Shown here one piece after another: positions 14,845 to 23,746 of a DNA stretch of 64,000 bases. The notes below the pieces were generated by a model. That model worked only from the letters and a program-made list of their open reading frames with translations, was not told where the DNA came from and searched no databases. The DNA comes from Aquitalea aquatica (lineage in GTDB: Bacteria; Pseudomonadota; Gammaproteobacteria; Burkholderiales; Chromobacteriaceae): the NCBI RefSeq assembly GCF_013911085.1, contig NZ_JACERN010000046.1:1-64000 (forward strand). The letters run 5' to 3'. The translations under genes and the position numbers were made by a program. Each line of letters opens with the position of its first letter. Position 1 is the first letter of the stretch.

Positions 14845-16014
14845 TCAGACCATGCTCGGATCAGGCTCCAGGCCCATCAGCTCGCGTCCCAGTATCTGGG
14901 CGCAGACATCGTAATCGGTGTAGGCATGGGCGCCGGTCATGTGCGAATCGCGGAACAGGCGTTGCAGCTCGTTGCCCTCCATCCAGCTGGTGGCCCCGGC
15001 AGCGCTGAACAGGCGGTCTACTGCTTCGATGCACATCTTCACCGCATAAGCCTGATTGGTACGCCAGAAGGCCAGCGTCTCGCGGCTGGGGTATTCATGC
15101 CGACGGCCATGGGCGGCGTGGTCCTGCCAGGTTTTTTCCAGAAAGGCGCGGGCAGCGGCAATCTGGTGGGTGGATTCGGCCAAGCGCATCAGCGCCGGGG
15201 TAGCGGTGCCGACATTGACGCCGGTATAGGCCCGCACGCGGTTCAGGGTTTTCTCTTTGAAGGCCTGCAGCATGCGTTCGGCAAGGCCCAGGCTGATGGA
15301 GGCAAAGCCGCTGGCAAAATAAGGGCGATAGGGGGTATAGAAAATAGCGCTGTCCGGGTAGAGACCAAAGCCGCTGGAGCGGCCTTCCATCATGTCCTTG
15401 GCGGCTTCGATGCGGTGGTTGGGGATGAAGGCATTGCGGATCACCAGCATTTTGGAACCGCTGCCTTTCATGCCCATGGCGTACCAGTTGTCGCGGATTT
15501 CGTAGTCGCTGCGCGGCAGCACGCCAAAGCTGTATACCGCTTCGCCGGCGGCATTTTTGCGACGCATGCCGACAATGGCCCACTCGGCGTGATCGCAGCC
15601 GCTGCTCCAGCCCATCTCGCCGCTCAGATACACCCCGCCTTCGGCTTCTTCGATCTGACTGAAAGGAGCGATGCTGCTGCTGGCGGTGGCATCCGGATTG
15701 CTGCCCCATACTTCGTCTTGCAGACGCTGCGAGAACATGGCCAGCTGGTGGCTGTGGGTGCACAGCAGGCTGAAGGCCCAGGCGGTACCGCCGCAGGCAC
15801 CGGCCAGCGCGGCGACGCAGTCGGCAAATTCCGGCAGGGAAATTTCCAGCCCACCATATTTTTTCGGCTGGAAGGCGCGGTGCATGCCTATGCTTTTCAG
15901 CAGGCGGATATTCTGTTCCGGTACCTGGCGTAGTTGTTCTGCTTCGTTGGCATTGGCGGCGATTTCCGGCAGGATGCGTTGCACTTCTGCCAAGAGGGGG
16001 TTGTTGGCGCTCAT
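14845..16014 (-). CDS. 4-hydroxyphenylacetate 3-hydroxylase, oxygenase component (C2 type)
   Basis: Flavin-dependent monooxygenase with an acyl-CoA dehydrogenase fold. It converts 4-hydroxyphenylacetate to 3,4-dihydroxyphenylacetate (homoprotocatechuate) using FMNH2 from C1. It has 389 residues. Visible blocks are FQPKKYGGLEISLPEF, CGGTAWAFSLLCTHSHQ, GWSSGCDHAEW and the C-terminal ATSWMEGNELQRLFRDSHMTGAHAYTDYD. His87 and Ser113 have the same spacing as the substrate-binding His120 and Ser146 of Acinetobacter C2. This replaces the unrelated HpaB/HpaC enzyme of enterobacteria. AGGAGAAC precedes the ATG. The promoter region carries a MarR-type operator and an activator-like motif. Confidence 0.93.
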   Translation of the reverse strand: MSANNPLLAEVQRILPEIAANANEAEQLRQVPEQNIRLLKSIGMHRAFQPKKYGGLEISLPEFADCVAALAGACGGTAWAFSLLCTHSHQLAMFSQRLQDEVWGSNPDATASSSIAPFSQIEEAEGGVYLSGEMGWSSGCDHAEWAIVGMRRKNAAGEAVYSFGVLPRSDYEIRDNWYAMGMKGSGSKMLVIRNAFIPNHRIEAAKDMMEGRSSGFGLYPDSAIFYTPYRPYFASGFASISLGLAERMLQAFKEKTLNRVRAYTGVNVGTATPALMRLAESTHQIAAARAFLEKTWQDHAAHGRRHEYPSRETLAFWRTNQAYAVKMCIEAVDRLFSAAGATSWMEGNELQRLFRDSHMTGAHAYTDYDVCAQILGRELMGLEPDPSMV

Positions 16015-16044
16015 GATGTTCTCCTGTTGCAGCTGGATATTTAA

Positions 16045-16056
16045 TTAACAAGTTAA
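16045..16056 (-). promoter_or_regulatory. HpaR/MarR-type operator in front of the hydroxylase operon
   Basis: TTAACAAGTTAA lies 31 bases upstream of the C2 start; its reverse complement TTAACTTGTTAA fits TTAANWTGTTAA, shared with the hpaG1 and hpaR promoters. The 16015-16340 gap also holds an activator-like inverted motif and the hpaX terminator; no gene is seen. Confidence 0.6.
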
Positions 16057-16182
16057 GTAGTTGCCCGGGCCTGGGATGGCGGGCAGCTGCATGGCTTGTA
16101 TAAAGGATGATGTTGTTGTTATCGGGACGAGACGAAACTGCATGGCGCAGATTCAGCATGCATTATGTGCTGCGGTTTTTTG

Positions 16183-16225
16183 CCATGAAATACAAGTTTC
16201 AGGTGCTTGCTTGTACTTTTCATGG
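16183..16225. promoter_or_regulatory. Activator-type inverted motif (candidate HpaA site)
   Basis: CCATGAAATACAAG (16183-16196) faces CTTGTACTTTTCATGG (16210-16225): an imperfect inverted repeat with a 2-base difference. The right half resembles the GTACTTTCCAT repeats upstream of hpaG1. It lies about 170-210 bases from the C2 start. Confidence 0.45.
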
Positions 16226-16263
16226 AATACCGGCGTGGCAATCATTCTGGCGGGGCAGGGGTG

Positions 16264-16303
16264 CTGACAAAAAATCAGCAGGGCCGCGGACGCTACCCTG
16301 CTG
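16264..16303 (-). terminator. Intrinsic terminator of the hpaG-to-hpaX operon
   Basis: On the minus strand CAGCAGGG and CCCTGCTG form the stem and A plus six T residues follow. It lies 37 bases after the hpaX stop, separating the meta-cleavage operon from the C2-C1 operon. Confidence 0.9.
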
Positions 16304-16340
16304 TCAAAGGAGCTGCTGATGTGCTTGTGGGCAGCATGCC

Positions 16341-17678
16341 TTAGCGTGGTGCTGGTTTGACGATGGGGATCAGATAGATGATCAGTGCACCCAGCAGCAG
16401 GGCGGCGGCGCCAAACAACAGCCCGGAGCTAAAGCTGTGGGTAAGGTCTTTCAGCCAGCCCACCACCACCGAGCTGAGTGCCGAGCCGACATTGCCGGTG
16501 GCGTTGATGACGGCAATGCCGATGGCCTTGGCCTTGAGTGACAGCACCGCGTCTGGCGTGGTCCAGAAAATGGTCATGGCAGTAAAGGCCCCGGCCGAGG
16601 CCATGACGATGCCGGTCAGCCTCAGCAAGGGGTCATCGCTCCAGGCGCACAGCAGCCAGCCCGCCGCGGCAAACAGCATGGGCTGGATGGTGTGCCATTT
16701 GCGCTCTTGCTTGCGGTCCGAGCGTGCGCCCCACCACAGCATGGCGAGGATGGTGCCGATTTGCGGTATCGCGGCCAGCAAGCCGATGGTGGCATTGCTG
16801 CTGCCGACATTGAAGCTTTTGACGATTTGCGGCACCCAGATATTCACCATGCTCAGGGTGTTCACCAGGCAAAAATAGCCCAGCGCAAATTTGATGATGC
16901 TGGGGCTGAGCATTTCGCGCCATACGCTTTGCGGCCGAGCCGGGGGTGGGGTGGCGTCCTGTTCGGCCTGCAACAGGCCCTGCAGGCAGTCTTTTTCCGC
17001 GGTGCTCAACCAGCGAGCATTGGCTGGCTTGTCATCCAGATAAAACCATACGGCAATGCCGAGCAGGCAGGCGGGCAGCCCCTCCACCAGAAACAGCCAT
17101 TGCCAGCCATGCAGGCCCCACAGCCCGTTCAGCTCCAGCAGATAGCCGGACACGATGGAGCCCGCGGCCGCAGTGACCGGCATGGCAATCATGAACAAGG
17201 CATTGGCGCGGGCGCGATAGCTGCGCGGAAACCAGAAGGTGAGGTAAAGCAGCATGCCGGGCAGGAAGCCGGCCTCGGTCACCCCCACCAGCGCGCGCAG
17301 GATATACAGGCTGTGCGCATCATAGGCAAACAGGGTGGCGGTGGAGGCGATGCCCCAGGCCACCATGATGATGGCGATCCAGCGCCGGGTGCCAAAGCGG
17401 CTGAGAATGATGTTGCTGGGAATGCCGCACAGCACATAGGCCACATAGAAGATGGTGGTGGCCAGGCCAAACATGGTGGCGCTCAGCCCCAGGTCCTGGC
17501 CCATGGTGAGGCCGGCAAAACCGATATTGATACGGTCCAGAAAGGAAAACACGAACAGGATGAACAAAAACCAGATCAGCCGTTTCGATACCTTGGCGAT
17601 GACTTGCTGTTCCCGTTGCTGCTGCGTGGTGGTCAGTGGCGGATTGCCCGCCGTGGTGCTGCCTGAATTCGGGGTCAT
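16341..17678 (-). CDS. hpaX: 4-hydroxyphenylacetate permease, MFS anion:cation symporter
   Basis: Inner-membrane importer of 445 residues with about 12 membrane helices and the major-facilitator loop 2-3 region SNIILSRFGTRRWIA. The N-terminal pattern RLIWFLFILFVFSFLDRINIGFAGLTM is characteristic of the ACS branch to which HpaX belongs, and TEAGFLPGMLLYLTFWFP is also typical. It is the last gene of the hpa operon, in the position seen in other hpa clusters. GGAGAA precedes the ATG. Other aromatic acids could be substrates, but the context argues for 4-hydroxyphenylacetate or 3,4-dihydroxyphenylacetate. Confidence 0.9.
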   Translation of the reverse strand: MTPNSGSTTAGNPPLTTTQQQREQQVIAKVSKRLIWFLFILFVFSFLDRINIGFAGLTMGQDLGLSATMFGLATTIFYVAYVLCGIPSNIILSRFGTRRWIAIIMVAWGIASTATLFAYDAHSLYILRALVGVTEAGFLPGMLLYLTFWFPRSYRARANALFMIAMPVTAAAGSIVSGYLLELNGLWGLHGWQWLFLVEGLPACLLGIAVWFYLDDKPANARWLSTAEKDCLQGLLQAEQDATPPPARPQSVWREMLSPSIIKFALGYFCLVNTLSMVNIWVPQIVKSFNVGSSNATIGLLAAIPQIGTILAMLWWGARSDRKQERKWHTIQPMLFAAAGWLLCAWSDDPLLRLTGIVMASAGAFTAMTIFWTTPDAVLSLKAKAIGIAVINATGNVGSALSSVVVGWLKDLTHSFSSGLLFGAAALLLGALIIYLIPIVKPAPR

Positions 17679-17784
17679 GCTGTTCTCCTCATGCTATGGC
17701 GCTACGCTCTGTGGCGTGTATGCAGTACTGTCGGTGTGAACTGTCCAAAAGTGAAGATATTAACTATGCGGGCCTCTGCTGCCT

Positions 17785-17816
17785 GCCGGCGGAGCCATGG
17801 CGATAGCTCCGCCGGC
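17785..17816. other. GC-rich hairpin between hpaI and hpaX
   Basis: GCCGGCGGAGC (17785-17795) pairs with GCTCCGCCGGC (17806-17816), six bases after the hpaI stop. There is no T run on the transcribed strand, so it may protect or attenuate the message rather than end it. Confidence 0.6.
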
Positions 17817-17821
17817 TGCTG

Positions 17822-18622
17822 CTAGTACACGCCGCTGCTGCCGACTGTGGAGCTTGTTGACTTGAAGCGGGCAGCCAATGCCTCGCTGCTGCGCGCCAGC
17901 ACGGTGCTGTCCACGCCAACTGCAACAAACTGTGCGCCCAGCTCGATATAGTGACGGGCCAGTTTTTCGTCGGCCATCAAAATGCCAGCCGCCTTGCCCT
18001 GGGTGCGGATGCGGGCGATGGCCTGCTCGATGGCAGCTTGCACCTCGGGATGAGTGGGCTGACCGATATAACCCATGTCGGCAGACAAATCCGCCGGGCC
18101 GATGAATACGCCGTCCACCCCCGGCGTGGCGGCGATGGCATCCAGATTGTCCAGACCCTGTCGCGTTTCAATCTGCACCAGCACGCACAGTTCTTGCTCG
18201 GCCTGTTTCAGGTAGCCCTCGATACGGTTCCAGCGCGAGGCGCGGGCGATGGCGCTGCCCACGCCACGAATGCCATGTGGCGGATAGCGGGTGGCGGCTA
18301 CCGCCAGCGCGGCTTCCTCGGCAGTCTGCACCATGGGCAGCAGCAGGGTTTGCGCACCGATATCCAGAATCTGCTTGATGCGCACCGGGTCGTTCCATAC
18401 CGGCCGTACCACAGGGTGGCTGGGGTAGGGGGCGATGGCCTGCAACTGGCCCAGCATGTCATTCAGTTCATTGGGCGCGTGTTCGCCGTCGATCAGCAGC
18501 CAGTCGAAACCGGCGCCGGCCAGCAGCTCGGCGCTGTAGGGGCTGGCCAGGCTCAGCCACAGGCCGATCTGCACTTCGCCGTTTTTCAGCGCCGCCTTGA
18601 AGCGGTTGGGTGGGTTCTGCAT
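17822..18622 (-). CDS. hpaI: 4-hydroxy-2-oxoheptane-1,7-dioate aldolase
   Basis: Class II metal-dependent aldolase that splits the C7 hydroxy-oxo-diacid to pyruvate and succinate semialdehyde, the last ring-derived step. It has 266 residues, the usual length. HpcH/HpaI family motifs are present: [24 protein letters not shown] split by the active-site block IDGEHAPN, the metal-ligand region [13 protein letters not shown] and [18 protein letters not shown] lies before the chosen ATG; a start seven codons earlier has no such site. It is separated from hpaH by a copy of the dispersed repeat. Confidence 0.95.
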   Translation of the reverse strand: MQNPPNRFKAALKNGEVQIGLWLSLASPYSAELLAGAGFDWLLIDGEHAPNELNDMLGQLQAIAPYPSHPVVRPVWNDPVRIKQILDIGAQTLLLPMVQTAEEAALAVAATRYPPHGIRGVGSAIARASRWNRIEGYLKQAEQELCVLVQIETRQGLDNLDAIAATPGVDGVFIGPADLSADMGYIGQPTHPEVQAAIEQAIARIRTQGKAAGILMADEKLARHYIELGAQFVAVGVDSTVLARSSEALAARFKSTSSTVGSSGVY

Positions 18623-18642
18623 GGAGTTTTCCTTAAAAAACA

Positions 18643-18752
18643 AGAGCAGCTAACAAAATAGCGCAGCGCCCCTGATGCAAGGCGCGCCGACGCAGACAGT
18701 ACAAGGTGTACGGCCAGGAGGCGCAACGCAGCAGCAGGGTTTTTGTTCGCTG
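18643..18752 (+). repeat. Dispersed ~100-bp intergenic repeat, copy R2
   Basis: Nearly identical to R3 over about 95 bases: GCTAACAAAATAGCGCAGC, CCGACGCAGACAGTACAAG, GTACGGC, AGGAGGCGCAACGC and GCAGCAGGGTTTTTGTT. The ends form inverted repeats (AGCTAACAAAA against AGCGAACAAAAA). It occupies the hpaH-hpaI gap within the operon. Confidence 0.9.
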
Positions 18753-18754
18753 AT

Positions 18755-19558
18755 CTAAACAAAGCGGCAGCTGATGGCACCCAGCGGGCCATAGTCCACA
18801 TGGAAGGTATCGCCAGCGCGGGCCGGCACCGGACGAGTGAAGGAGCCACCCAGAATCACCTGACCGGGCTGGAGGCTGACATCAAACGGTGCCAGCTTGT
18901 TGGCCAGCCAGGCCACGCCGTTAGCCGGGTGGTTTAGCACCGCCGCCGCTACCCCGGATTCCTCGATCACGCCGTTGCGGTACATCAACGCGGAGACCCA
19001 GCGCAGGTCCAGCTCCGACGGCTTGACCGGGCGGCCGCCCATCACCACGCCGGCATTGGCGGCATTGTCGGAAATGGTGTCGAACACCTTGCGCGGCCGG
19101 CCGGAGGCCGGGTCGATGGATTGGCTGCGGGCGTCGATGATTTCCAGTGCCGGGATGACAAAATCAGTGGCCTGGTAGACATCGAACAGGGTGATGTTCG
19201 GGCCTTTCAGCTCCTTGCCCAGGATGAAGGCCAGCTCCACTTCCACCCGTGGCACGATAAAGCGGCTGGTGGGGATATCGCTACCGTCGTTGAAGAACAT
19301 GTCGTCCAGCAGGGTGCCGTAGTCCGGTTCGTTGATCTGCGACGACATCTGCATGGCACGCGAAGTCAGGCCGATCTTGTGGCCCTTGATGGTGCGGCCC
19401 TCGGCCAGCTTCATCTCCACCCAGCGGCGCTGGATGGCATAGGCATCCTCGATGGTGATGTCGGGGTAGTCCAGTGAAATCTGGCGGATTTGCTCGCGTT
19501 GCTGTTCGGCCTGATGCAGGCGGCGGGCAGTGTCCTGGATGATGTCTGGTGTCAGCAT
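18755..19558 (-). CDS. hpaH: 2-oxo-hept-4-ene-1,7-dioate hydratase
   Basis: Hydrates 2-oxohept-4-enedioate to 4-hydroxy-2-oxoheptanedioate. It has 267 residues, the same as the E. coli enzyme. Family sequence is clear: [21 protein letters not shown], the metal-binding acidic residues in [15 protein letters not shown], and [16 protein letters not shown] precedes the ATG at 19558, and the start lies inside the end of the preceding dehydrogenase gene (7-base overlap), so translation is coupled. Confidence 0.95.
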   Translation of the reverse strand: MLTPDIIQDTARRLHQAEQQREQIRQISLDYPDITIEDAYAIQRRWVEMKLAEGRTIKGHKIGLTSRAMQMSSQINEPDYGTLLDDMFFNDGSDIPTSRFIVPRVEVELAFILGKELKGPNITLFDVYQATDFVIPALEIIDARSQSIDPASGRPRKVFDTISDNAANAGVVMGGRPVKPSELDLRWVSALMYRNGVIEESGVAAAVLNHPANGVAWLANKLAPFDVSLQPGQVILGGSFTRPVPARAGDTFHVDYGPLGAISCRFV

Positions 19559-21030
19559 GATGTCTCCTTGTTGGCGAGGCCGCCAAAGCACAGGTATTTG
19601 ATTTCCATGAAATCCTCCAGCCCATGGCGTGATCCCTCACGTCCCAGTCCGGATTGCTTGATGCCGCCAAAGGGGGCCACTTCGGTGGAAATGGCGCCTT
19701 CGTTGATGCCGACCATGCCGGCTTCGATGGCTTCCGCCACGCGCCAGCAGCGGCCGATATCGCGGCTGTAGAAATAGGCTGCCAGGCCGGATTCGCCGCT
19801 ATTGGCCAGGCGAATGGCTTCGGCCTCGTCGTGAAAGCGGATCAGCGGGGCCAGCGGGCCAAAGGTTTCTTCCTGTGCCACCTGCATCTGTTCGGTCACG
19901 TCGGCCAGCACCGTGGGCTGGAAGAAGTGGCCCCCGCGTGCATGTGCTGCACCGCCGGTCAGTACCTTCGCCCCCAGGCTGACCGCGTTGGCGATGTGGC
20001 GCTGCACCTTGGCCACCGCCGCCGGGCTGATCAGTGGACCTTGCTGCATACCGGGTTCGCTGGCCGGGCCAACCTGCAGTGCAGCCACCGCAGTGGCGAG
20101 CTTCTCGGCAAAGGCTGTGTAGATGCTGTCCTGTACCAGCAGGCGGTTGGCGCAGACGCAGGTCTGGCCGCTGTTGCGGAACTTGGCAAATAGCGCGCCC
20201 TGTACCGCAGCATCCAGGTCGGCATCGTCGAATACGATGAAGGGGGCATTGCCGCCCAGTTCCAGCCCCAGTTTTTTCACCGTGTCGGCACACTGGCGCA
20301 TCAGCAATTTGCCCACGGCGGTGGAGCCGGTGAAGCTGAGTTTGCGCACCTGCGGGCTGGCGGTCAGTTCGCCGCCGATGGCTGCGGCATCGGTGCCGGT
20401 GACCACATTGAACACCCCGGCCGGCAGGCCAGCCTGCTCGGCCAGTGCAGCCAGTGCCAGTGCAGACAGGGGCGTTTCTGCCGCCGGTTTCAGCACCACG
20501 CTGCAGCCCGCCGCCAATGCCGGGGCCACCTTGCGGGTAATCATGGCATGCGGGAAATTCCATGGCGTGATGGCGGCCACTACGCCGATGCCCTGGCGGA
20601 TGGTGAGCAGGCGTTTGTCGGCAAAGGGGCTGGGAATTACCTCGCCATAGGCGCGTTTGCCTTCCTCGGCAAACCACTCGAGATAGCTGGCTCCATAGGC
20701 GATTTCGCCCAGGCTCTCGGCCAGCGGTTTGCCTTGTTCCTGGCTGATCAGATCGGCCAGTTGTTGCTGGTGTTGCAGGATCAGCGCGTGCCAGCGTAGC
20801 AGTATGGTGGCGCGCTGCTTGGCGCTGAGTGCTTGCCAGGCGGGCAGGGCAGCATGGGCTGCGGCAATGGCGGCGCGGGTGTCCTGCGCATCCAGATCGG
20901 CTACTTCGGCCAACAGCTGGCCACTGGCCGGATTGCACACGGCAGACCGTGTCTGGCCGGACAACCACTGGCCATTGATATAGGCTTGCTCGCGTAGTAG
21001 GGAAAGAGGTTCGCTTTGCATGGGGTTCAT
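19552..21030 (-). CDS. NAD(P)-dependent succinate-semialdehyde dehydrogenase
   Basis: Aldehyde dehydrogenase of 492 residues, GabD-like. It shows [22 protein letters not shown], catalytic Glu in [12 protein letters not shown], catalytic Cys in [11 protein letters not shown] and the C-terminal [17 protein letters not shown], all typical of SSADH. It would oxidise the succinate semialdehyde made by HpaI to succinate, linking the pathway to the TCA cycle. The ATG at 21030 overlaps the upstream stop as ATGA and has a GAGG site; a second ATG lies three codons in. Its presence inside the hpa operon is useful but not part of the classical enterobacterial cluster. Confidence 0.92.
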   Translation of the reverse strand: MNPMQSEPLSLLREQAYINGQWLSGQTRSAVCNPASGQLLAEVADLDAQDTRAAIAAAHAALPAWQALSAKQRATILLRWHALILQHQQQLADLISQEQGKPLAESLGEIAYGASYLEWFAEEGKRAYGEVIPSPFADKRLLTIRQGIGVVAAITPWNFPHAMITRKVAPALAAGCSVVLKPAAETPLSALALAALAEQAGLPAGVFNVVTGTDAAAIGGELTASPQVRKLSFTGSTAVGKLLMRQCADTVKKLGLELGGNAPFIVFDDADLDAAVQGALFAKFRNSGQTCVCANRLLVQDSIYTAFAEKLATAVAALQVGPASEPGMQQGPLISPAAVAKVQRHIANAVSLGAKVLTGGAAHARGGHFFQPTVLADVTEQMQVAQEETFGPLAPLIRFHDEAEAIRLANSGESGLAAYFYSRDIGRCWRVAEAIEAGMVGINEGAISTEVAPFGGIKQSGLGREGSRHGLEDFMEIKYLCFGGLANKETSC

Positions 21031-22220
21031 TTCTGCCTCAGGGGAAGGCGGATTAATTGCAGGCACAGCCATGCGGCCAGGCCGCAGGCCATTACCAGCA
21101 GGTTCATGGCGCGCGGGCTGCCATCGAACATGCTGGCCACCAAGGCGCTGGCCAGCATGCCGCAGCCAAACTGGCCGGATACCGCCAGTGCCATGGCCGC
21201 ACCCGCACGGTTGGCATGCAGCTGCAGCAGCCGCGCCATGGCATTGGGGCCAATGCTGCCGGTCATGCCCACGCTGAACAGCAGCGGCAGCACCGTCAGC
21301 CACAGGCTGTGCCCGCCGGCCAGCCACAGCACGATGCCGGCCACGGCGACGATGGCGCATTGCCATTGCAGCAGGGAGTCGACGTTGTGCCTGCGCAGCA
21401 GGTGGCGGTTGAGCAGGCTGAACAGCACGATGGCGATAATGTTCAGCCCGAACAGATAGCCGTAATGCTGTGCGGCCACGCCGAAGTATTCGATGTAGAC
21501 AAAGGGCGAGCCGGTGATATAGGCAAACATGGCACCAAAAGTCATACCCAGCGCCAGGCTGTAGCCCAGCGTGCGCGGTTCGGCCAGCAAGTGGCCGTAG
21601 GCGCGGAAGGCTGCGCTCAGGCTGATGTTGCCGCGGGCACTGGCCGGGTAGCTTTCCGGCAAACGTAGTACGACTACGGCCAGGCAGCAGCCACCTAGCA
21701 GTGCCAGCAACACGAACAGGCTGCGCCAGCCGGCCAGCAATAACAGCCAGCCGCCCAGCAGTGGGGCCAGCAGCGGGGCAATCATGGTGATCTGCTGCAT
21801 CAGCGACAGTACGTGGCTGGCCTGGCTCAGCGGGAAGGCATCACGCACGATGGCGCGCGCCATCACCGTGGCCGCCCCACCGCCCATGGCCTGCAGCACG
21901 CGCAGGGCAATCAGCTGTTCTGCCGTTTGCGCCGCAGCGCAAGCCAGGCTGGCGGCCAGATACAGGCTGAGGCCGGTCAGCAGCACTGGCCGCCGGCCAT
22001 AGCGGTCGGATAGCGGGCCGTACAGCAACATGCCGCCGCAAAAGCCAGCCAGAAAACCGCCAATGGTCAGCTGGATGCGCGCCACCGGTGCGGCCAGATC
22101 AGCCGCGATGGCGGGCAAGGCCGGCAGATACATGTCGATGGACAGCGGGCCAAAAGCCACCAGTACCCCCAGCAGCACGATCAGCCGCATCTGCTGCTGC
22201 GGATTGTGGACAGAGTGCAT
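21027..22220 (-). CDS. Bcr/CflA-family MFS transporter
   Basis: Inner-membrane transporter of 397 residues with 12 predicted helices. The start region FGPLSIDMYLPALPAIAADL and the loop YGPLSDRYGRRPVLLTG are hallmarks of the Bcr/CflA drug-resistance branch. I chose the ATG at 22220, eight bases after the hpaF stop; the longer form carries a Ser/Thr-rich leader. It lies in the middle of the hpa operon and overlaps the dehydrogenase gene downstream, so it is co-expressed with the pathway. A role in exporting toxic catechol or semialdehyde intermediates, or in importing a related substrate, is inference. Confidence 0.88.
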   Translation of the reverse strand: MHSVHNPQQQMRLIVLLGVLVAFGPLSIDMYLPALPAIAADLAAPVARIQLTIGGFLAGFCGGMLLYGPLSDRYGRRPVLLTGLSLYLAASLACAAAQTAEQLIALRVLQAMGGGAATVMARAIVRDAFPLSQASHVLSLMQQITMIAPLLAPLLGGWLLLLAGWRSLFVLLALLGGCCLAVVVLRLPESYPASARGNISLSAAFRAYGHLLAEPRTLGYSLALGMTFGAMFAYITGSPFVYIEYFGVAAQHYGYLFGLNIIAIVLFSLLNRHLLRRHNVDSLLQWQCAIVAVAGIVLWLAGGHSLWLTVLPLLFSVGMTGSIGPNAMARLLQLHANRAGAAMALAVSGQFGCGMLASALVASMFDGSPRAMNLLVMACGLAAWLCLQLIRLPLRQK

Positions 22221-22227
22221 GGGCCGG

Positions 22228-22608
22228 CTACTTGAAACGCTGGTGGACGTTGTTGTGCTTGTAGCTGAGCTGGGCATCCAGTTCGCTCAGTTCGAAGGTG
22301 AGCGCCAGATAGCGGGCATCAAACAGCGGCGCGAAGTGTTCCTTGATCAGTGCAAACAAGCCCTGCGCGGTGCGCTCGCGCTCTTCAAAAGTGCGGCCGT
22401 GGCCGATTTTCAGGCTCATGTGGACAAAGGCGTAGTCAGCCTCGCCATCGGCCATGCGCCAGGTGTCCAGCCAGATGGCACGGCTGCGGATGCCGGCTAC
22501 CGGATACAAACCGGTGCCAATCAGGTAGGCGTGGGCTTTTTCGAACAGGGCAGGCAGGTCGGCTTGCTCACGAATATTGTCGGTACATTCGACGATGAAG
22601 TGCGGCAT
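22228..22608 (-). CDS. hpaF: 5-carboxymethyl-2-hydroxymuconate delta-isomerase
   Basis: Small tautomerase-superfamily enzyme (126 residues) that isomerises 5-carboxymethyl-2-hydroxymuconate before decarboxylation. The N-terminal MPHFIVECTDN places the catalytic proline at position 2 after Met removal, and WRMADGEADYAFVHMSLKIGHGR and ELSELDAQLSYKHNN match the family. It lies 63 bases after hpaD. Confidence 0.94.
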   Translation of the reverse strand: MPHFIVECTDNIREQADLPALFEKAHAYLIGTGLYPVAGIRSRAIWLDTWRMADGEADYAFVHMSLKIGHGRTFEERERTAQGLFALIKEHFAPLFDARYLALTFELSELDAQLSYKHNNVHQRFK

Positions 22609-22671
22609 GGCATTCTCCAGGGCAATGCCAGCGGCCCGTTCAAGACCGGGCCGCTGGCGGTGGACGATAAA

Positions 22672-23520
22672 TCAGACCGGCAGTACCACGTTGATCTGGC
22701 CGGTGCCCGAGCTGCCAAAGTAAGGGGTGATCACCTCGGCCTTGCCCTGGTATTCATCCCAGCCCAATGTGCCCAGCAGCATGGCGGTGTCGTGCATGAA
22801 GCCTTCGCCATGACACTTTTCCGCATACTCCGGCAACATGGCGCAAAAGGTTTTCCAGTCGCCGCGCTGCCACATGGCTACCACCTCATGGTCGAAGCTT
22901 TCCAGGAAGGGGCTCCACACCTTGTGCAGGTATTGCTCGGCCACGCCGTTCTGGGCAAAGCGGTGCGACAGCGAGCCGCTGGCGAGGAAGGCCACCTTGC
23001 CGTCGTACTGTTCTTCAACGGCCTGGCGCATGGCCATGCCCAGGCGGGCACTATCGGCCAGGCTGTGTACCGTGCACATGGCGGAGACCGATACCACCTT
23101 GAAATGCTGGTCGGCATTCATGTAGCGCATCGGCACCAGCGTGCCGTATTCCAGCGCCAGCGTGGTGGCATCGTGAGCGCGGGTGTGTACCCCGGCCGCG
23201 GTGGCGGCATCGGCCAGCAGCTTGCCCAGTTGCGGATTGCCGGCATAGGCATAGGGCAGGTTCTTGATGAAGTGCGGCAGTTCGTTCGAGGTATAGATGC
23301 CCTCGAAGGCCGGCGCGCAGTTGACGTGATAGCCGGAATTCACCAGCCAGTGGGTGTCGAACACCACGATGGTGTCCACGCCCAGCTCGCGGCAGCGGCG
23401 GCCGATTTCCTTGTGGCCGTCGATGGCGGCCTGACGGCAGCCCTGATGCTGGCCGGGCAGTTCGGATAAATACATCGACGGCACGTGCGTGATCTTGGCC
23501 GCCAGGGCGAGTTGTCCCAT
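22672..23520 (-). CDS. hpaD: 3,4-dihydroxyphenylacetate (homoprotocatechuate) 2,3-dioxygenase
   Basis: Extradiol ring-cleavage enzyme, class III (LigB-type) fold, opening homoprotocatechuate to 5-carboxymethyl-2-hydroxymuconate semialdehyde. It has 282 residues. It begins MGQLALAAKITHVPSMYLSE and shows iron-ligand and acid-base histidines in ITHVPS, FDTHWLVNSGYHVN and SGSLSHRF. AGGAGACAC precedes the ATG. It is separated from hpaE upstream by 226 bases that contain repeat copy R3. Confidence 0.95.
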   Translation of the reverse strand: MGQLALAAKITHVPSMYLSELPGQHQGCRQAAIDGHKEIGRRCRELGVDTIVVFDTHWLVNSGYHVNCAPAFEGIYTSNELPHFIKNLPYAYAGNPQLGKLLADAATAAGVHTRAHDATTLALEYGTLVPMRYMNADQHFKVVSVSAMCTVHSLADSARLGMAMRQAVEEQYDGKVAFLASGSLSHRFAQNGVAEQYLHKVWSPFLESFDHEVVAMWQRGDWKTFCAMLPEYAEKCHGEGFMHDTAMLLGTLGWDEYQGKAEVITPYFGSSGTGQINVVLPV

Positions 23521-23626
23521 GGTGTGTCTCCTTTGTAGTCGTGAGGGCGGTGGGGCTGATGTGTGCCACTGCCAAGAGGCCGGGCGTTCTGTGGCGCCCT
23601 GGCCATCTGTTGTCTTACTGTTGTCT

Positions 23627-23743
23627 TAAGAGCTGCTAACAAAATAGCGCAGCGCCCCTGATGTAAGGCGCGCCGACGCAGACAGTACAAGTAGTACGGC
23701 TAGGAGGCGCAACGCCGCAGCAGGGTTTTTGTTAGTAGCGATA
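23627..23743 (+). repeat. Dispersed ~100-bp intergenic repeat, copy R3
   Basis: Same sequence as R2 with few differences. Its ends are the best inverted repeat of the family: GCTGCTAACAAAA at the left and TTTTTGTTAGTAGC at the right. It lies between hpaE and hpaD in the same operon, ending four bases before the hpaE stop codon. Confidence 0.92.
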
Positions 23744-23746
23744 AGT

